A stretch of 64,000 nucleotides of DNA from CAZOOK01 sp964581385 (GTDB taxonomy: Bacteria > Pseudomonadota > Gammaproteobacteria > Nevskiales > Nevskiaceae). A program made the position numbers and the translations under genes. This document shows positions 34,066 to 43,431 of this stretch, piece after piece (the stretch's first letter is position 1; each line of letters begins with the position of its first letter). Where the stretch lies: positions 10,988 to 74,987 of the forward strand of contig CAZOOK010000028.1 in NCBI GenBank assembly GCA_964581385.1, read 5' to 3'. The notes under the pieces were generated by a model, which saw only the letters and a list, made by a program, of their open reading frames with translations, was not told where the DNA came from and did not search any database.

Positions 34066-34880
34066 TGTGCTCCCCCCCTCGTATCCAGTGCCCGGCGCAT
34101 TTCGACCAGTTTCTGTTTCAGTACCGCAGGCAGGCTGTCCGGCTCATTCTGCCGCTTTTCGATCTCCGCGACGAGTGCACTACCCACCACAACGCCGTCG
34201 GAAATTTGACCTACTCGCGCCGCCGTTTCGGCGTCTCGGATGCCGAAACCCACCGCGATCGGCAGTTTCGTTAATCGGCGAATGTCCCGCAACTTGTCGG
34301 CGACACTGGCGACATCCAGCGTTTTCGCGCCGGTGACGCCCTTCAGGGACACATAGTACAGATATCCGCTGGCCTGACTCGCCACTGCGGCAATGCGGGC
34401 GTCAGAACTGGTCGGGGCGAGCAGGAAAATGCAGTCCAGCCCCTGTTCTTGTAGGGTCGGCACAAATTCAGGCGCTTCCTCCACTGCCAGATCGACAACC
34501 AGCACACCATCGACGCCGGCTTCCTTCGCCTTTGCCGCAAAAGCCTGCAGTCCCATCGTCTCCACCGGGTTCAAATAACCCATCAGGACGACCGGCGTTT
34601 TTGCGTCAGTCCGGCGAAATTCGGCAACTATACCAATGACTTGCCTAAGGCTGGTGCCATGCTTAAGTGCGCGCTCGCAAGCGAGCTGAATGGTGGGGCC
34701 GTCAGCCATTGGGTCGGAAAACGGTACGCCGAGTTCGATGATATCGGCGCCTCCTTCCACCAGCGCATGCATCAGCGCGACCGTGCGGCTCGGATGCGGA
34801 TCGCCGGCAGTGATGTACGGCACCAGCGCCTTGCGGCCGGATTTCGCGAGCGTCTGAAAAACCTGCCCGATGCGGCTCAT
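34062..34880 (-). CDS. trpA: Tryptophan synthase alpha subunit
   Basis: 272 residues from the ATG at 34880, which overlaps the stop of trpB. The frame is open further upstream, but only this start gives the normal TrpA N-terminus SRIGQVFQTLAKSGRKALVP. The catalytic Glu is in DIIELGVPFSDPMADGP and the catalytic Asp follows in the same loop region; VVGSALVAEIE near the end binds phosphate. It cleaves indole-3-glycerol phosphate to indole, channelled to TrpB. Encoded tightly in trpF-trpB-trpA. Confidence 0.96.
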   Translation of the reverse strand: MSRIGQVFQTLAKSGRKALVPYITAGDPHPSRTVALMHALVEGGADIIELGVPFSDPMADGPTIQLACERALKHGTSLRQVIGIVAEFRRTDAKTPVVLMGYLNPVETMGLQAFAAKAKEAGVDGVLVVDLAVEEAPEFVPTLQEQGLDCIFLLAPTSSDARIAAVASQASGYLYYVSLKGVTGAKTLDVASVADKLRDIRRLTKLPIAVGFGIRDAETAARVGQISDGVVVGSALVAEIEKRQNEPDSLPAVLKQKLVEMRRALDTRGGAQ

Positions 34881-36139
34881 AGCAGCGTAATTCCCTCGAG
34901 TTTGGCGATCGTGAAGATGTCCTTGTCGCCACGACCGGACAGGTTGACAACGATGATCGCGTCTTTGCCGAGTTGCGGTGCCAGTTTCTTCGCGTAGGCA
35001 ACCGCGTGCGAGGATTCCAGTGCCGGGATGATGCCTTCGTTGCGCGTCAGTTCGTGAAATGCGGCCAGCGCTTCGTCGTCGGTGATCGCCGTATAAGTGA
35101 CTCGGCCGCTGTCCTTGAGCCAAGAATGTTCCGGTCCAACGCCCGGGTAGTCGAGCCCGGCGGAAATCGAATGCGTACCGATGATCTGGCCGTTCTCGTC
35201 AGCCATAACATAGGTGCGGTTGCCGTGCAGCACGCCGGGCCGCCCGGCCGACAGCGGCGCCGCGTGCTGGCCACTCGCAAGGCCAAGGCCGCCTGCTTCC
35301 ACGCCATACAGCTTGACCTCTTCGTGGGGCAGGAACGGATGGAACATGCCCATCGCGTTCGAGCCGCCGCCGACACAGGCGACCATTGCGTCCGGAAAGC
35401 GGCCGAAGCGCTGCTGCGTCTGCGTCAATAGCTCGCGGCCGACAACGGAATTGAAATCGCGTACCAGCATCGGATACGGATGCGGACCGGCGACGGTGCC
35501 AATCACATAAAACGTATCGTCGACATTGGTCACCCAGTCGCGCAGCGCTTCGTTGAGCGCGTCCTTTAGCGTCTTCGTGCCGCTGGTCACTGGCACCACC
35601 TCGGCACCTAGCAGCTTCATGCGGAATACGTTCGGCGACTGCCGTTGGATGTCCTCCTCACCCATGTAAACGACGCACTTCAGACCCAGCCGTGCCGCGA
35701 TGGTGGCGCTGGCGACACCGTGCTGGCCGGCACCGGTTTCCGCGATGATGCGGGTTTTGCCGAGGTGCTTGGCCAGCAAGGCCTGCCCGACGGTGTTGTT
35801 GATCTTGTGCGCGCCGGTGTGATTCAGATCCTCACGCTTGAGCCAGATTTGCGCACCGCCCCAGCGTTTGGTCAGCCGCTCGCAGTGGTAGATCGGCGAC
35901 GGCCGGCCGACATAGTCGGCCAGATCGCGATCGAGTTCGGCGCGGAACGCCGGATCGTCCTTGAGCTTCAGATACGCGACTTCGAGCTGCCGCAGCGGCT
36001 CCATCAACGTTTCGGCGACGAAGCGACCGCCATAGGGGCCAAAATGTCCGCGCGCATCGGGAAAAGCGTCCCAGTCGATGCGGCCCTGCGGCCGCTTCGC
36101 GGACGCGGCGTCAGCCACATTCGCCACGTTGCACCTCAT
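34877..36139 (-). CDS. trpB: Tryptophan synthase beta subunit
   Basis: 420 residues. The PLP lysine is in LNHTGAHKINNTVGQALLA, followed by AETGAGQHGVA and the phosphate loop CVGGGSNAMGMF. The N-terminus (RIDWDAFPDARGHFGPYGGRF) is typical, with about 15 extra residues before it that overlap the end of trpF by 29 bp. It condenses indole with serine to give tryptophan. A start further downstream is possible, but none has a better ribosome site. Confidence 0.96.
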   Translation of the reverse strand: MRCNVANVADAASAKRPQGRIDWDAFPDARGHFGPYGGRFVAETLMEPLRQLEVAYLKLKDDPAFRAELDRDLADYVGRPSPIYHCERLTKRWGGAQIWLKREDLNHTGAHKINNTVGQALLAKHLGKTRIIAETGAGQHGVASATIAARLGLKCVVYMGEEDIQRQSPNVFRMKLLGAEVVPVTSGTKTLKDALNEALRDWVTNVDDTFYVIGTVAGPHPYPMLVRDFNSVVGRELLTQTQQRFGRFPDAMVACVGGGSNAMGMFHPFLPHEEVKLYGVEAGGLGLASGQHAAPLSAGRPGVLHGNRTYVMADENGQIIGTHSISAGLDYPGVGPEHSWLKDSGRVTYTAITDDEALAAFHELTRNEGIIPALESSHAVAYAKKLAPQLGKDAIIVVNLSGRGDKDIFTIAKLEGITLL

Positions 36140-36743
36140 CGATGAATGCCTTCATTTTTCCAGAATCCTTGATGCCCGCCGCCGATTCGATGCCGCTGCT
36201 GACATCGACCGCATACGGCCGCACTTTACGCACTGCCTCCGCTACGTTCTTCGTCGACAATCCACCAGCGAGAACCAATGGCCGGCCGATACTGCGCGGA
36301 ATGCGGCTCCAATCGAAAGCCTGCCCCTGACCGCCCATTCCGCCGCGCGCGTGCGCATCGAAGAGGATGCCCACCGCGCGCGGATGACGCGAAAGTGCCG
36401 CGGGAATATCCACTTCGGCCGCGCCCATCGCGACCACCGCAAGATAGCGGCGCTGAAACGATTCGGCGTACACCGCAGTTTCATCACCGTGGAATTGCAG
36501 CAGATCCGGTTGTACACGCTCGATCGCTTCGCGCACGACCGCCGGTTCGGCGTTGCGGAACAAGGTCACCGCGACAACAAAAGGCGGCAAACGCCGCCGC
36601 AGTTCGGCGGCAGTCGCAATATCGATCTGACGGGGGCTGCCCGGCACCAGTACGAAACCAACTGCGTCGGCACCGAGATCGACGGCGGCATCCACATCCT
36701 GGGGGCGCGTCAGACCGCAGAATTTTATTCGGGTGCTACTCAA
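36111..36743 (-). CDS. trpF: Phosphoribosylanthranilate isomerase
   Basis: 210 residues starting MSSTRIKFCGLTRPQDV, with the catalytic Cys in KFCGLT and the catalytic Asp in ILFDAHA. GPF-like phosphate loops appear as LAGGLSTKNV and DVSSGIESAAGIKD. It catalyses the Amadori rearrangement in tryptophan synthesis. It starts inside the truA stop (4-bp overlap). Confidence 0.95.
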   Translation of the reverse strand: MSSTRIKFCGLTRPQDVDAAVDLGADAVGFVLVPGSPRQIDIATAAELRRRLPPFVVAVTLFRNAEPAVVREAIERVQPDLLQFHGDETAVYAESFQRRYLAVVAMGAAEVDIPAALSRHPRAVGILFDAHARGGMGGQGQAFDWSRIPRSIGRPLVLAGGLSTKNVAEAVRKVRPYAVDVSSGIESAAGIKDSGKMKAFIDEVQRGECG

Positions 36744-37546
36744 ACGAGGCTCGTGGGTGAAGCGGCGGGAAACCAGAGCGCCGGGACCGCCGGCAGCTCG
36801 AAACGGGCCGGATATTCCGGGCCGGCGAAGTATAAGCCTTGCGCGGGCGCGGTGGCGGGCCCGCGGCGGCGATCGCAGCCGGCCAATAATTCGGCGGCCC
36901 AGGTTTCCGGCTGGCGGCCTTGGCCGATTTCGATCAGCACCCCGGCGATATTACGCACCATGTGATGCAGGAAAGCGTTCGCCGCGATATCGAGCACGAC
37001 GAAGTCGCCGAATCGCCAGACTTCGATTCGATGCACATTGCGTATCGGTGTCGGCGACTGGCACTCGGACGCGCGATAGGCGGAAAAATCGCGTTCGCCG
37101 AGCAAGGCCTGCGCGGCACGATGCATGGCGGCAGCATCCAAGGCATAGACGATCCAGGTCGCACGATCAGCCAGCCACGCGGAACGCGCGCGCTGATTGT
37201 GAATCACATAGCGATAGCTGCGGGCAGTTGCCCGGTGACGCGCATGGAAGTCCTCGCTGACGGGTCGCACCCAGCGCAGGCTGAGATCCGCCGGCAGCGA
37301 GCGATTGCTGCCGAGCAGCCACGCATACGGGGTGCGGGGTGCTGCGGAGTCGAAGTGCGCAACCTGCTGGAACGCATGAACACCGGCGTCGGTACGACCC
37401 GCCGCCGACAGCGCGACCTCATGGTCGGCCACCTTCGCGATCGCCGCCTCGAATTCGCCTTGCAGGCTCGCAATACCCGGCTCCTGCGCCTGCCAGCCGC
37501 GGTAACGAGTGCCGATGTATTCCAACCCGACCGCCCAGCGCGTCAT
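36740..37546 (-). CDS. truA: tRNA pseudouridine(38-40) synthase
   Basis: 268 residues from the ATG at 37546 (MTRWAVGLEYIGTRYRGWQ); an upstream open stretch is discarded because it would overlap the preceding gene by over 100 bp. The catalytic Asp is in AAGRTDAGVHAFQQV. FLHHMVRNIAGVLIEIGQG near the C-terminus is also diagnostic. It modifies positions 38-40 of the tRNA anticodon arm. The order fimV-(membrane protein)-truA-trpF is conserved in Pseudomonas-like genomes. Confidence 0.95.
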   Translation of the reverse strand: MTRWAVGLEYIGTRYRGWQAQEPGIASLQGEFEAAIAKVADHEVALSAAGRTDAGVHAFQQVAHFDSAAPRTPYAWLLGSNRSLPADLSLRWVRPVSEDFHARHRATARSYRYVIHNQRARSAWLADRATWIVYALDAAAMHRAAQALLGERDFSAYRASECQSPTPIRNVHRIEVWRFGDFVVLDIAANAFLHHMVRNIAGVLIEIGQGRQPETWAAELLAGCDRRRGPATAPAQGLYFAGPEYPARFELPAVPALWFPAASPTSLV

Positions 37547-38193
37547 GTTCCGAAGGTCAGCAAAATAAAGGCGAGAACAGCCGGCAACGACCACTCCAAC
37601 AACGCGGGCGCCTGCAATGCGGGTGGATCGAAATCCGGAGAGAACGGTTCGACAGCACGGGTTTCGATGCGGCGGCACAATTCAGCGAACCCGAGCATCG
37701 GCCGGTTTTCCTTCGCGGTGGCACGCACCTGCGATAACAGCGCTTCGATCTCCACGAGCGCGAGACCGATGCGAATGCCGATGCGCTCGACTGGGATCCG
37801 CAGCCAACGCAGCGGGTACAGCAACATCAACAATCCAGCCGCTAACTCAGGCGGCGGAACCGGTCCGATCAAGACCGCAATCGCGGCAACGAGATCGAGC
37901 AGAAGCAGCGCGCGGAACGTGCCGTAAGCCGCCCCTTCGCGACTGAACCCAGGTAGCCAGGGCAACAGGGGATCGCCTGGGGTGAAGGCAAGATAGACGA
38001 GCATCAAGGCGGCAACCAGCCACTTCACTGCAACGATACCGCGCCAGACTCTCGCAGCCGCACCGAAAACAACAGCACCGGCTGCGAGTGCTGTGAGAAT
38101 CAGCACAAGCGTCTGCGTACTCATGCGTGGCAGCAGTGCCGCGAACACGATAAAGCACAGAATGCGTATCAACGGATGCAACCGCATCGCCAT
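37543..38193 (-). CDS. Polytopic membrane protein, resembling CbiQ/EcfT-type
   Basis: 216 residues from ATG 38193 (a second ATG at 38187 is equally possible). At least five hydrophobic segments: ILCFIVFAALLP, TLVLILTALAAGAVVFGAAA, VKWLVAALMLVYLAF, ALLLLDLVAAIAVLIGPV, and a C-terminal LEWSLPAVLAFILLTFGT. The stretch PPPELAAGLLMLLYPLRWLRIP followed by a Glu-rich helix resembles the coupling region of energy-coupling-factor T components. However, no ECF ATPase or substrate protein is nearby, so a transport role is uncertain. It overlaps truA by 4 bp (ATGA). Confidence 0.65.
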   Translation of the reverse strand: MAMRLHPLIRILCFIVFAALLPRMSTQTLVLILTALAAGAVVFGAAARVWRGIVAVKWLVAALMLVYLAFTPGDPLLPWLPGFSREGAAYGTFRALLLLDLVAAIAVLIGPVPPPELAAGLLMLLYPLRWLRIPVERIGIRIGLALVEIEALLSQVRATAKENRPMLGFAELCRRIETRAVEPFSPDFDPPALQAPALLEWSLPAVLAFILLTFGT

Positions 38194-38242
38194 CACACGG
38201 AAAACCGGGAAACGCGGTACACAGAAAACCCAGAACAAAACA

Positions 38243-38270
38243 GCGCGGGGGCCGATATCGGCCCCCGCGC
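38243..38270 (-). terminator. Rho-independent terminator after fimV
   Basis: A perfect palindrome with 14-bp arms (GCGCGGGGGCCGAT and its complement) is followed on the minus strand by TGTTTTGTTC. It lies 26 bp after the fimV stop and upstream of the next membrane-protein gene. Confidence 0.85.
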
Positions 38271-38295
38271 CGGCTCAATCTGAACCGGACAAACG

Positions 38296-41136
38296 TCAAC
38301 CAGACAAACGCTTGAGCAGCGCATCAGCCTCCTGCTTCTGGGCTTGATTGCCTGATGCCAGCACTTCATCGAGCAGACCACGGGCGGCCTCGTTGTCACC
38401 CATATCGACATACGCCCTGGCCAAATCAAGTTTAGTGCCCGCCTCGTCGCCGAAATCGATCGTTCCTTCCGCGTTCCCAGACTCCGGTTGGGTAGAGAAT
38501 GCGCCCGGTTTGCCCAGATCCAGCTCCTCGATCTGGAAATCAACCGTGTTCTGCGCAGGTGCCGCAGCCGATGTGGCCGGCTCGGCGGTGCTCAGATCGA
38601 ATTTACTTAGATCTAGCGCCACCTCCTCCAACTCGGACGCGGCGGCCGGCGCGGCCGCTGGTGGAACCGCCGCCATCAGCGCATCAGAGTCGAAATCGAT
38701 AACCATTGCGCCTGGTGTGGAGGGAACCGCTGAAGCGGGTTGTCCAGCTGGTTCTGCGGTGGGTTCGTCCGCGAATGCGAGGTCGACCGCCGGACCGGCG
38801 AACGAACCATCATCCTGCTTGAACAGCGGCGCATCGGGACAGATTTGTCTGCCCATGATCGCCAGCTTCTGCCATTCCTCCGGAGAAACGCGCTCGCGAA
38901 GACCTTCCGCCGTTTCCTGGAATTCGTGAGGCCGGCCTGCAGCAAAATAGGTTTCGGCGAGTTTGACTGGCAGATCAGAGCGTACGGGCTGCTTGGTGAT
39001 CGCATCCTTCAGTAAATGAATCGCCTCGTCGTAAAGACCATACGCCAGATGGAAGTCAGCTTCCGAGAGCGGATCGTTGGCTTCCAGGTTGATCGACATC
39101 GTCTGCGCTTCCATCTGCGTCGTGATGTCAAATTCCTTGCCGGGGATCTGCAGCGCACCCGGCCCTGATCCTTCCGCCCCCTTGGGCAGTTCGATCGTAG
39201 TGGTATCTTCCGCGTGCGCAATTTCTTCAGTAGCGGCGTGCTCTTCTTCGGCCCTGGACTCCGGCTTTTCCTCGGCATTTTCGGAAGTTTCGTCAGCCAT
39301 CGCCGTAACGACGGGGCCGGCCACCCGCGGTTCGATCGCCGGCGAGCGCGGCGGCTCCTTGCGCCGTCCCTGCATGACTCGCCAGCCCAACAGCGCCACG
39401 ACGAGGACTCCTCCGAGCCCGGCCGGCAATAGCCATCCTGGAGTTCCGTTTTCTTCCTCGACAATCTGCGGCGCGGGTGGCGTTTCCGACATCTGCGGTT
39501 TGACAGGCTCGGCTGGAGGAACTGGTTTTTCAGCCGACACGGACGTGGCGGCCGATGGCATCACCGGGCTTGGAGCTGGAGCGCTCTGCGGCGTCGGCGG
39601 CGCAGCGACAACGGGCGCGGGTGGCGGCACCGGTGCAGCAGGCTTCTCCATTGGTTTCGGCGCAACAGCCGGCGTGGCAGTGGACGGCGTTGCGGCAAAC
39701 GGAGATTTCACTGCCGGCGGCGCACTCGCAAACGGAGACTTGATCGGCGCCGGTACGGGTACGGATTTACTTTCAACCGGCGGTGCGGATTCCTTCGGCG
39801 GAGCGGTCTTCGGCGGAGCGGTCTCTGTAACAGGCGCGGGCGGATGGGCCTTGGCCGGCTTCGCCGCTTTTTGCGCGGGCGCTGGCTTTGGTTTTTCCGG
39901 CGCCGGCGCGGGAGCCGCGGGCACCGATGATGGTACCGGTTCCGACGCAACCGGCAGTGCGCCACCATGCATCAGATGATCGACAAGGGCCTTCGCCTCT
40001 TCCGGAGTGGTGGCACGGATTTCATCAATGGTCGGCACCTTTAGGTGCACGCCCTTCCGAAGGCTTTGCAGCCCGTGCGGAAACGCCGGGGAATTGCCTC
40101 TGTAAAGAGCGATCAGCATCTGGTCCATCGAGACACTGAGGTTGGGCCGCAGCTTGGCGGCCACGCTCCATAGTGTTTCCTGCGGCTGCACCGGACCGTA
40201 ATCGCCCGCAGCGGCGGGCGCCGATTCCGTGGAGGGCTCCTTGGCCGGCACCGGTTCGGTTGTCGGCTGTTCGGCGACGGGTGGCTTTTCAACTGGAGCC
40301 GGCTTCGGCGCCACCGGTTTGGGCGCCGATTTCTTGGTGCCAGCGTGCGCGGGCTTGGTGGGGGCCGCCACAGAAGGAGCAGGAGTCGTAGGCGGAACCG
40401 CCGCCTCGGCGGCTGTTTCCTTTTCCTTTGCTTTCTCCGCTACCGGTGTTTTTGCGGGTATCTTTGCGGCGTGGTGTTTCTTGGATGGCGGTGCGGCCTT
40501 CGAAGGCTTTACCGCCGAAGGCTGTGCCGGCTCCGATACTGGGGCCTCTGATGTTGCCGGCGCAGAAGATGATGGCAGCGGCGCGGGAGCCGCAGCTGCC
40601 GGCGCTGGCTCCGGCGGCGGTGCAGATGGCTCCGAGGCGGTTGCCGCCTGCTCCGCTGGAGCAGGAGCTGGGGTAGAAGCTGGAGCAGGAGCTGGAGCAA
40701 CAACGGCAGCCGGGACTGGAACCGGAGCGGGAGCCGCAACCGGCTCCGTTGGGGGATCGAGCAAAACGGTATATTCGCGCAGCAGGCGATTACTCGGTCC
40801 GCGCACTTCCAGCACGAAACTCAGAACCGGATCGAGCGCCGCCTGTGAGCTGGTAACAACGATTTGCGGTTGCGAACCGGCTGTATCGATTCGAAAACTC
40901 AGCGACGACAGAAAATCCGACCGTTCGATGCCCGCGCGCTGAAAGTCCTGCGCGCCGGCGATCTGCACTTTGAGACCTTCAAGGTCCCCCGCGGTTGCGG
41001 AAGTCAGCGGAATCACTGCGGCGAAACGCTGATTCAACCGCGACTGGACGTTGATATCGCCCACGCCAAGCGCCCACGCAGACAGGGCCCAGATGGCACA
41101 AAGGGCGGCGCTCACATATTTAGCTGCTCGAATCAT
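38296..41136 (-). CDS. fimV: FimV-family peptidoglycan-associated protein
   Basis: 946 residues; GGGGGGAAGGG precedes the ATG. A signal peptide (YVSAALCAIWALSAWALG) is followed by the FimV N-terminal domain (GDINVQSRLNQRFAAVIPL, to about 125), a long Pro/Ala/Lys-rich linker, a LysM-like domain at about 325-380 (PQETLWSVAAKLRPN), more linker with repeated KSPFA motifs, one membrane segment (LLPAGLGGVLVVALLGWRVM) and a cytoplasmic acidic region that ends in the FimV TPR-like domain TKLDLARAYVDMGDNEAARG. In Pseudomonas FimV organises polar type IV pili, PilMNOPQ assembly and cAMP signalling through CyaB. The presence of an adenylate cyclase in this window is a parallel, not proof. Confidence 0.93.
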   Translation of the reverse strand: MIRAAKYVSAALCAIWALSAWALGVGDINVQSRLNQRFAAVIPLTSATAGDLEGLKVQIAGAQDFQRAGIERSDFLSSLSFRIDTAGSQPQIVVTSSQAALDPVLSFVLEVRGPSNRLLREYTVLLDPPTEPVAAPAPVPVPAAVVAPAPAPASTPAPAPAEQAATASEPSAPPPEPAPAAAAPAPLPSSSAPATSEAPVSEPAQPSAVKPSKAAPPSKKHHAAKIPAKTPVAEKAKEKETAAEAAVPPTTPAPSVAAPTKPAHAGTKKSAPKPVAPKPAPVEKPPVAEQPTTEPVPAKEPSTESAPAAAGDYGPVQPQETLWSVAAKLRPNLSVSMDQMLIALYRGNSPAFPHGLQSLRKGVHLKVPTIDEIRATTPEEAKALVDHLMHGGALPVASEPVPSSVPAAPAPAPEKPKPAPAQKAAKPAKAHPPAPVTETAPPKTAPPKESAPPVESKSVPVPAPIKSPFASAPPAVKSPFAATPSTATPAVAPKPMEKPAAPVPPPAPVVAAPPTPQSAPAPSPVMPSAATSVSAEKPVPPAEPVKPQMSETPPAPQIVEEENGTPGWLLPAGLGGVLVVALLGWRVMQGRRKEPPRSPAIEPRVAGPVVTAMADETSENAEEKPESRAEEEHAATEEIAHAEDTTTIELPKGAEGSGPGALQIPGKEFDITTQMEAQTMSINLEANDPLSEADFHLAYGLYDEAIHLLKDAITKQPVRSDLPVKLAETYFAAGRPHEFQETAEGLRERVSPEEWQKLAIMGRQICPDAPLFKQDDGSFAGPAVDLAFADEPTAEPAGQPASAVPSTPGAMVIDFDSDALMAAVPPAAAPAAASELEEVALDLSKFDLSTAEPATSAAAPAQNTVDFQIEELDLGKPGAFSTQPESGNAEGTIDFGDEAGTKLDLARAYVDMGDNEAARGLLDEVLASGNQAQKQEADALLKRLSG

Positions 41137-41257
41137 CCCTTCCCCCCGACTTTCGCGATCAGCACGTAGGTTGCGAAGTTGCGTGAAATTGCGCCTCTAA
41201 CCCCTTTTATACCCTAGAAATCCGTCCGAACCAAGAGAGGCGCGGAACAAAGGTTGG

Positions 41258-42286
41258 TCAGATCCGCCCATCGATCAAACATTCAGCGACGCGCACGCTG
41301 GCAAGCGCGACGCCCACACGAATGCTGTCGCAAGTGACCCACAGGTTCAAATTGAAGCCTCCGCGCCCATCCGATCCGCTGCGAATACGGCCGACGAAAA
41401 TAGCATCACTGCCGGTGGCTTCGACCGCCGGAGTTGGATAGCCGCCGGCGGATGATTCGTCTACAACGTTCACACCGGCGACACTTTCGATCAGCGCGCG
41501 TGCCTGCGCCGCCGATACCGGCTCGCGCGTACGCAGGTGCAGCACGGCCGCCTGGCCGTAGAACAGCGGAACCCTGACAGCGGTCACATTGAAGCCGATG
41601 GCATCGTCGTCAAGCAACCGCCGAACGTCCTGCGCCAACTGCTCCTCTTCATCGGTGGAACCGTTTTCCAGAATACGGCCCACGCAGGGCAGCAAGTTGA
41701 ATGCGATCCGTTTCGGATAGACATTCGATTCGGTATCGCGAAAATTCAGCAGCGCTGCCGTCTGCCACCCCAGTTCCTCGACCGCTGCGCGACCGCTGCT
41801 GGAAACCGATTCGTAAGTCGCGACATCGATCGATTCCACGCCTGCCGCGTCGTAAATCGGCTTCAGCACCTGCGACAACGCCGCTGCGAGCGGACATGGC
41901 ACTGCGATGATGCCGATATCGCGTCCTTCCTCGAGCCGCAGAGGGTTCACATCGGGAACGATCAGCGGAATCGTCGCATCATTGCGGAAACGACCACTGG
42001 CGTCGATGACGATTGCGCCGGCTTCGACCGCGAGCGGCGCGCAGGCAGCGGTGGAATCCTCATCTCCCGCACAGAAGACAATCCGCACCGAGGAAAAGTC
42101 GAAATCCTCGACCGCCTCCACATCCAGGTCACGATTGCCGAAATTCACATTGCCACCGGCAAGCTCGGCCTTGTCGAGCGCGCGAACGCGCCCAACAGGG
42201 AATGACCGCTCAGCCAGCAGAGCGAGAATTGCCTCGCCAGCAAGGCCACTGGCACCGACGACCGCGACATCATAGGAATCGCTCAT
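41258..42286 (-). CDS. usg: USG-1-like aspartate-semialdehyde dehydrogenase paralogue, probably inactive
   Basis: 342 residues from ATG 42286, overlapping the asd stop (ATGA). The N-terminal Rossmann motif is VVGASGLAGEAIL. The fold matches aspartate-semialdehyde dehydrogenase, but the catalytic NPNC motif is replaced by VPCP (in IIAVPCPLAAALSQVLKPI): the position of the nucleophilic Cys is Pro, and a Cys stands one place before. This is the pattern of the USG-1 proteins, which follow asd in many gammaproteobacteria and have no proven catalytic role. A regulatory or structural function with Asd is a guess. Confidence 0.85.
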   Translation of the reverse strand: MSDSYDVAVVGASGLAGEAILALLAERSFPVGRVRALDKAELAGGNVNFGNRDLDVEAVEDFDFSSVRIVFCAGDEDSTAACAPLAVEAGAIVIDASGRFRNDATIPLIVPDVNPLRLEEGRDIGIIAVPCPLAAALSQVLKPIYDAAGVESIDVATYESVSSSGRAAVEELGWQTAALLNFRDTESNVYPKRIAFNLLPCVGRILENGSTDEEEQLAQDVRRLLDDDAIGFNVTAVRVPLFYGQAAVLHLRTREPVSAAQARALIESVAGVNVVDESSAGGYPTPAVEATGSDAIFVGRIRSGSDGRGGFNLNLWVTCDSIRVGVALASVRVAECLIDGRI

Positions 42287-43407
42287 GCGCGCAGATTGCC
42301 TTCGAGCAAGATGCGCAGAGCACGCCGCAGCGGTTCGGCCGCGCCCCACAGCAGCTGATCACCGCAAGTGAACGCGCCGAGATACTGCGGTCCCATGTTG
42401 AGCTTGCGCAGACGTCCGATTGGCACCTGCAAACGGCCACTGACCGCTGCCGGTGTCAGTTCTTTTATCGTAATGTCGCGCTCATTCGGCACCACACGCA
42501 CCCATTCGTTCGACGATTTGATCACCGCTTCGATGTCCGCGATTGGTACGTCCTTCTTGAGCTTGATGGTGAGTGCCTGCGAATGGCAGCGCATCGCGCC
42601 GATGCGCACGCAAAGCCCGTCGACCGGCACCGGGTTCGATTCGCGGCCAAGGATTTTGTTGGTTTCCGCCTGCCCTTTCCATTCTTCGCGCGACTGGCCG
42701 TTTTCGAGCTGCTTATCGATCCACGGAATCAGGCTGCCGGCAAGCGGCACACCGAAATTTTCGGTCGGGAATGCCTTGCTGCGCAGCGTCTCCGAAACCT
42801 TCGCATCGATATCGAGAATCGCGCTCGCCGGATCGGCCAGTTCCTTCGCTACCGCTGCATGCGCCGCGCCCATCTGTGCAAGCAGCTCGCGCATGTTCTG
42901 TGCGCCGGCGCCACTCGCCGCCTGATAGGTCATCGCTGACATCCATTCGACGAGATCGGCACGGAACAGCCCGCCGAGGGCCATCAACATCAGACTGACC
43001 GTGCAATTGCCGCCGATGTAGTTCTTCACGCCGGCCGCAACCGCGCGATCGATCACGTCGCGGTTGACCGGATCGAGAATGATGATCGCGTCGTCCTTCA
43101 TGCGCAGCGCCGATGCCGCGTCGATCCAGTAGCCCTTCCAGCCGGCCGCACGCAACTTCGGATAGACCTCCGTGGTGTAGTCGCCGCCCTGGCAAGAAAT
43201 GACGATCTCCAACGCCTTGAGCGCTTCGATGTCATTCGCACTCTTCAGCGGCGCGATATCACGTCCGATCGCCGGTCCCTTGCCGCCGACGTTCGACGTC
43301 GTAAAGAACTGCGGTTCGATCAGCGCGAAATCGCGCTCTTCCTGCATGCGCTGCATCAGCACCGAACCGACCATGCCGCGCCAGCCGACCAAGCCTACTC
43401 GTTTCAT
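42283..43407 (-). CDS. asd: Aspartate-semialdehyde dehydrogenase
   Basis: 374 residues from ATG 43407 (MKRVGLVGWRGMVGSVLMQ); a GTG 9 bp upstream is in frame but not needed. NADP motif GWRGMVGS; catalytic Cys in YIGGNCTVSLMLMALG; substrate-binding QAASGAGAQNMRELL and RIGAMRCHSQALTIKL. It converts aspartyl phosphate to the semialdehyde for lysine/diaminopimelate, threonine and methionine. This is the active copy; the USG-1 paralogue follows. Confidence 0.96.
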   Translation of the reverse strand: MKRVGLVGWRGMVGSVLMQRMQEERDFALIEPQFFTTSNVGGKGPAIGRDIAPLKSANDIEALKALEIVISCQGGDYTTEVYPKLRAAGWKGYWIDAASALRMKDDAIIILDPVNRDVIDRAVAAGVKNYIGGNCTVSLMLMALGGLFRADLVEWMSAMTYQAASGAGAQNMRELLAQMGAAHAAVAKELADPASAILDIDAKVSETLRSKAFPTENFGVPLAGSLIPWIDKQLENGQSREEWKGQAETNKILGRESNPVPVDGLCVRIGAMRCHSQALTIKLKKDVPIADIEAVIKSSNEWVRVVPNERDITIKELTPAAVSGRLQVPIGRLRKLNMGPQYLGAFTCGDQLLWGAAEPLRRALRILLEGNLRA

Positions 43408-43431
43408 AACACTCACTCGTCACATTCGACA

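Noticed and set aside
40229..40942. Gly/Ala-rich plus-strand frame of 237 residues
   Set aside because: It is the complement of the Pro/Ala-rich FimV linker, so its repeats are a mirror of low complexity and not a real protein.
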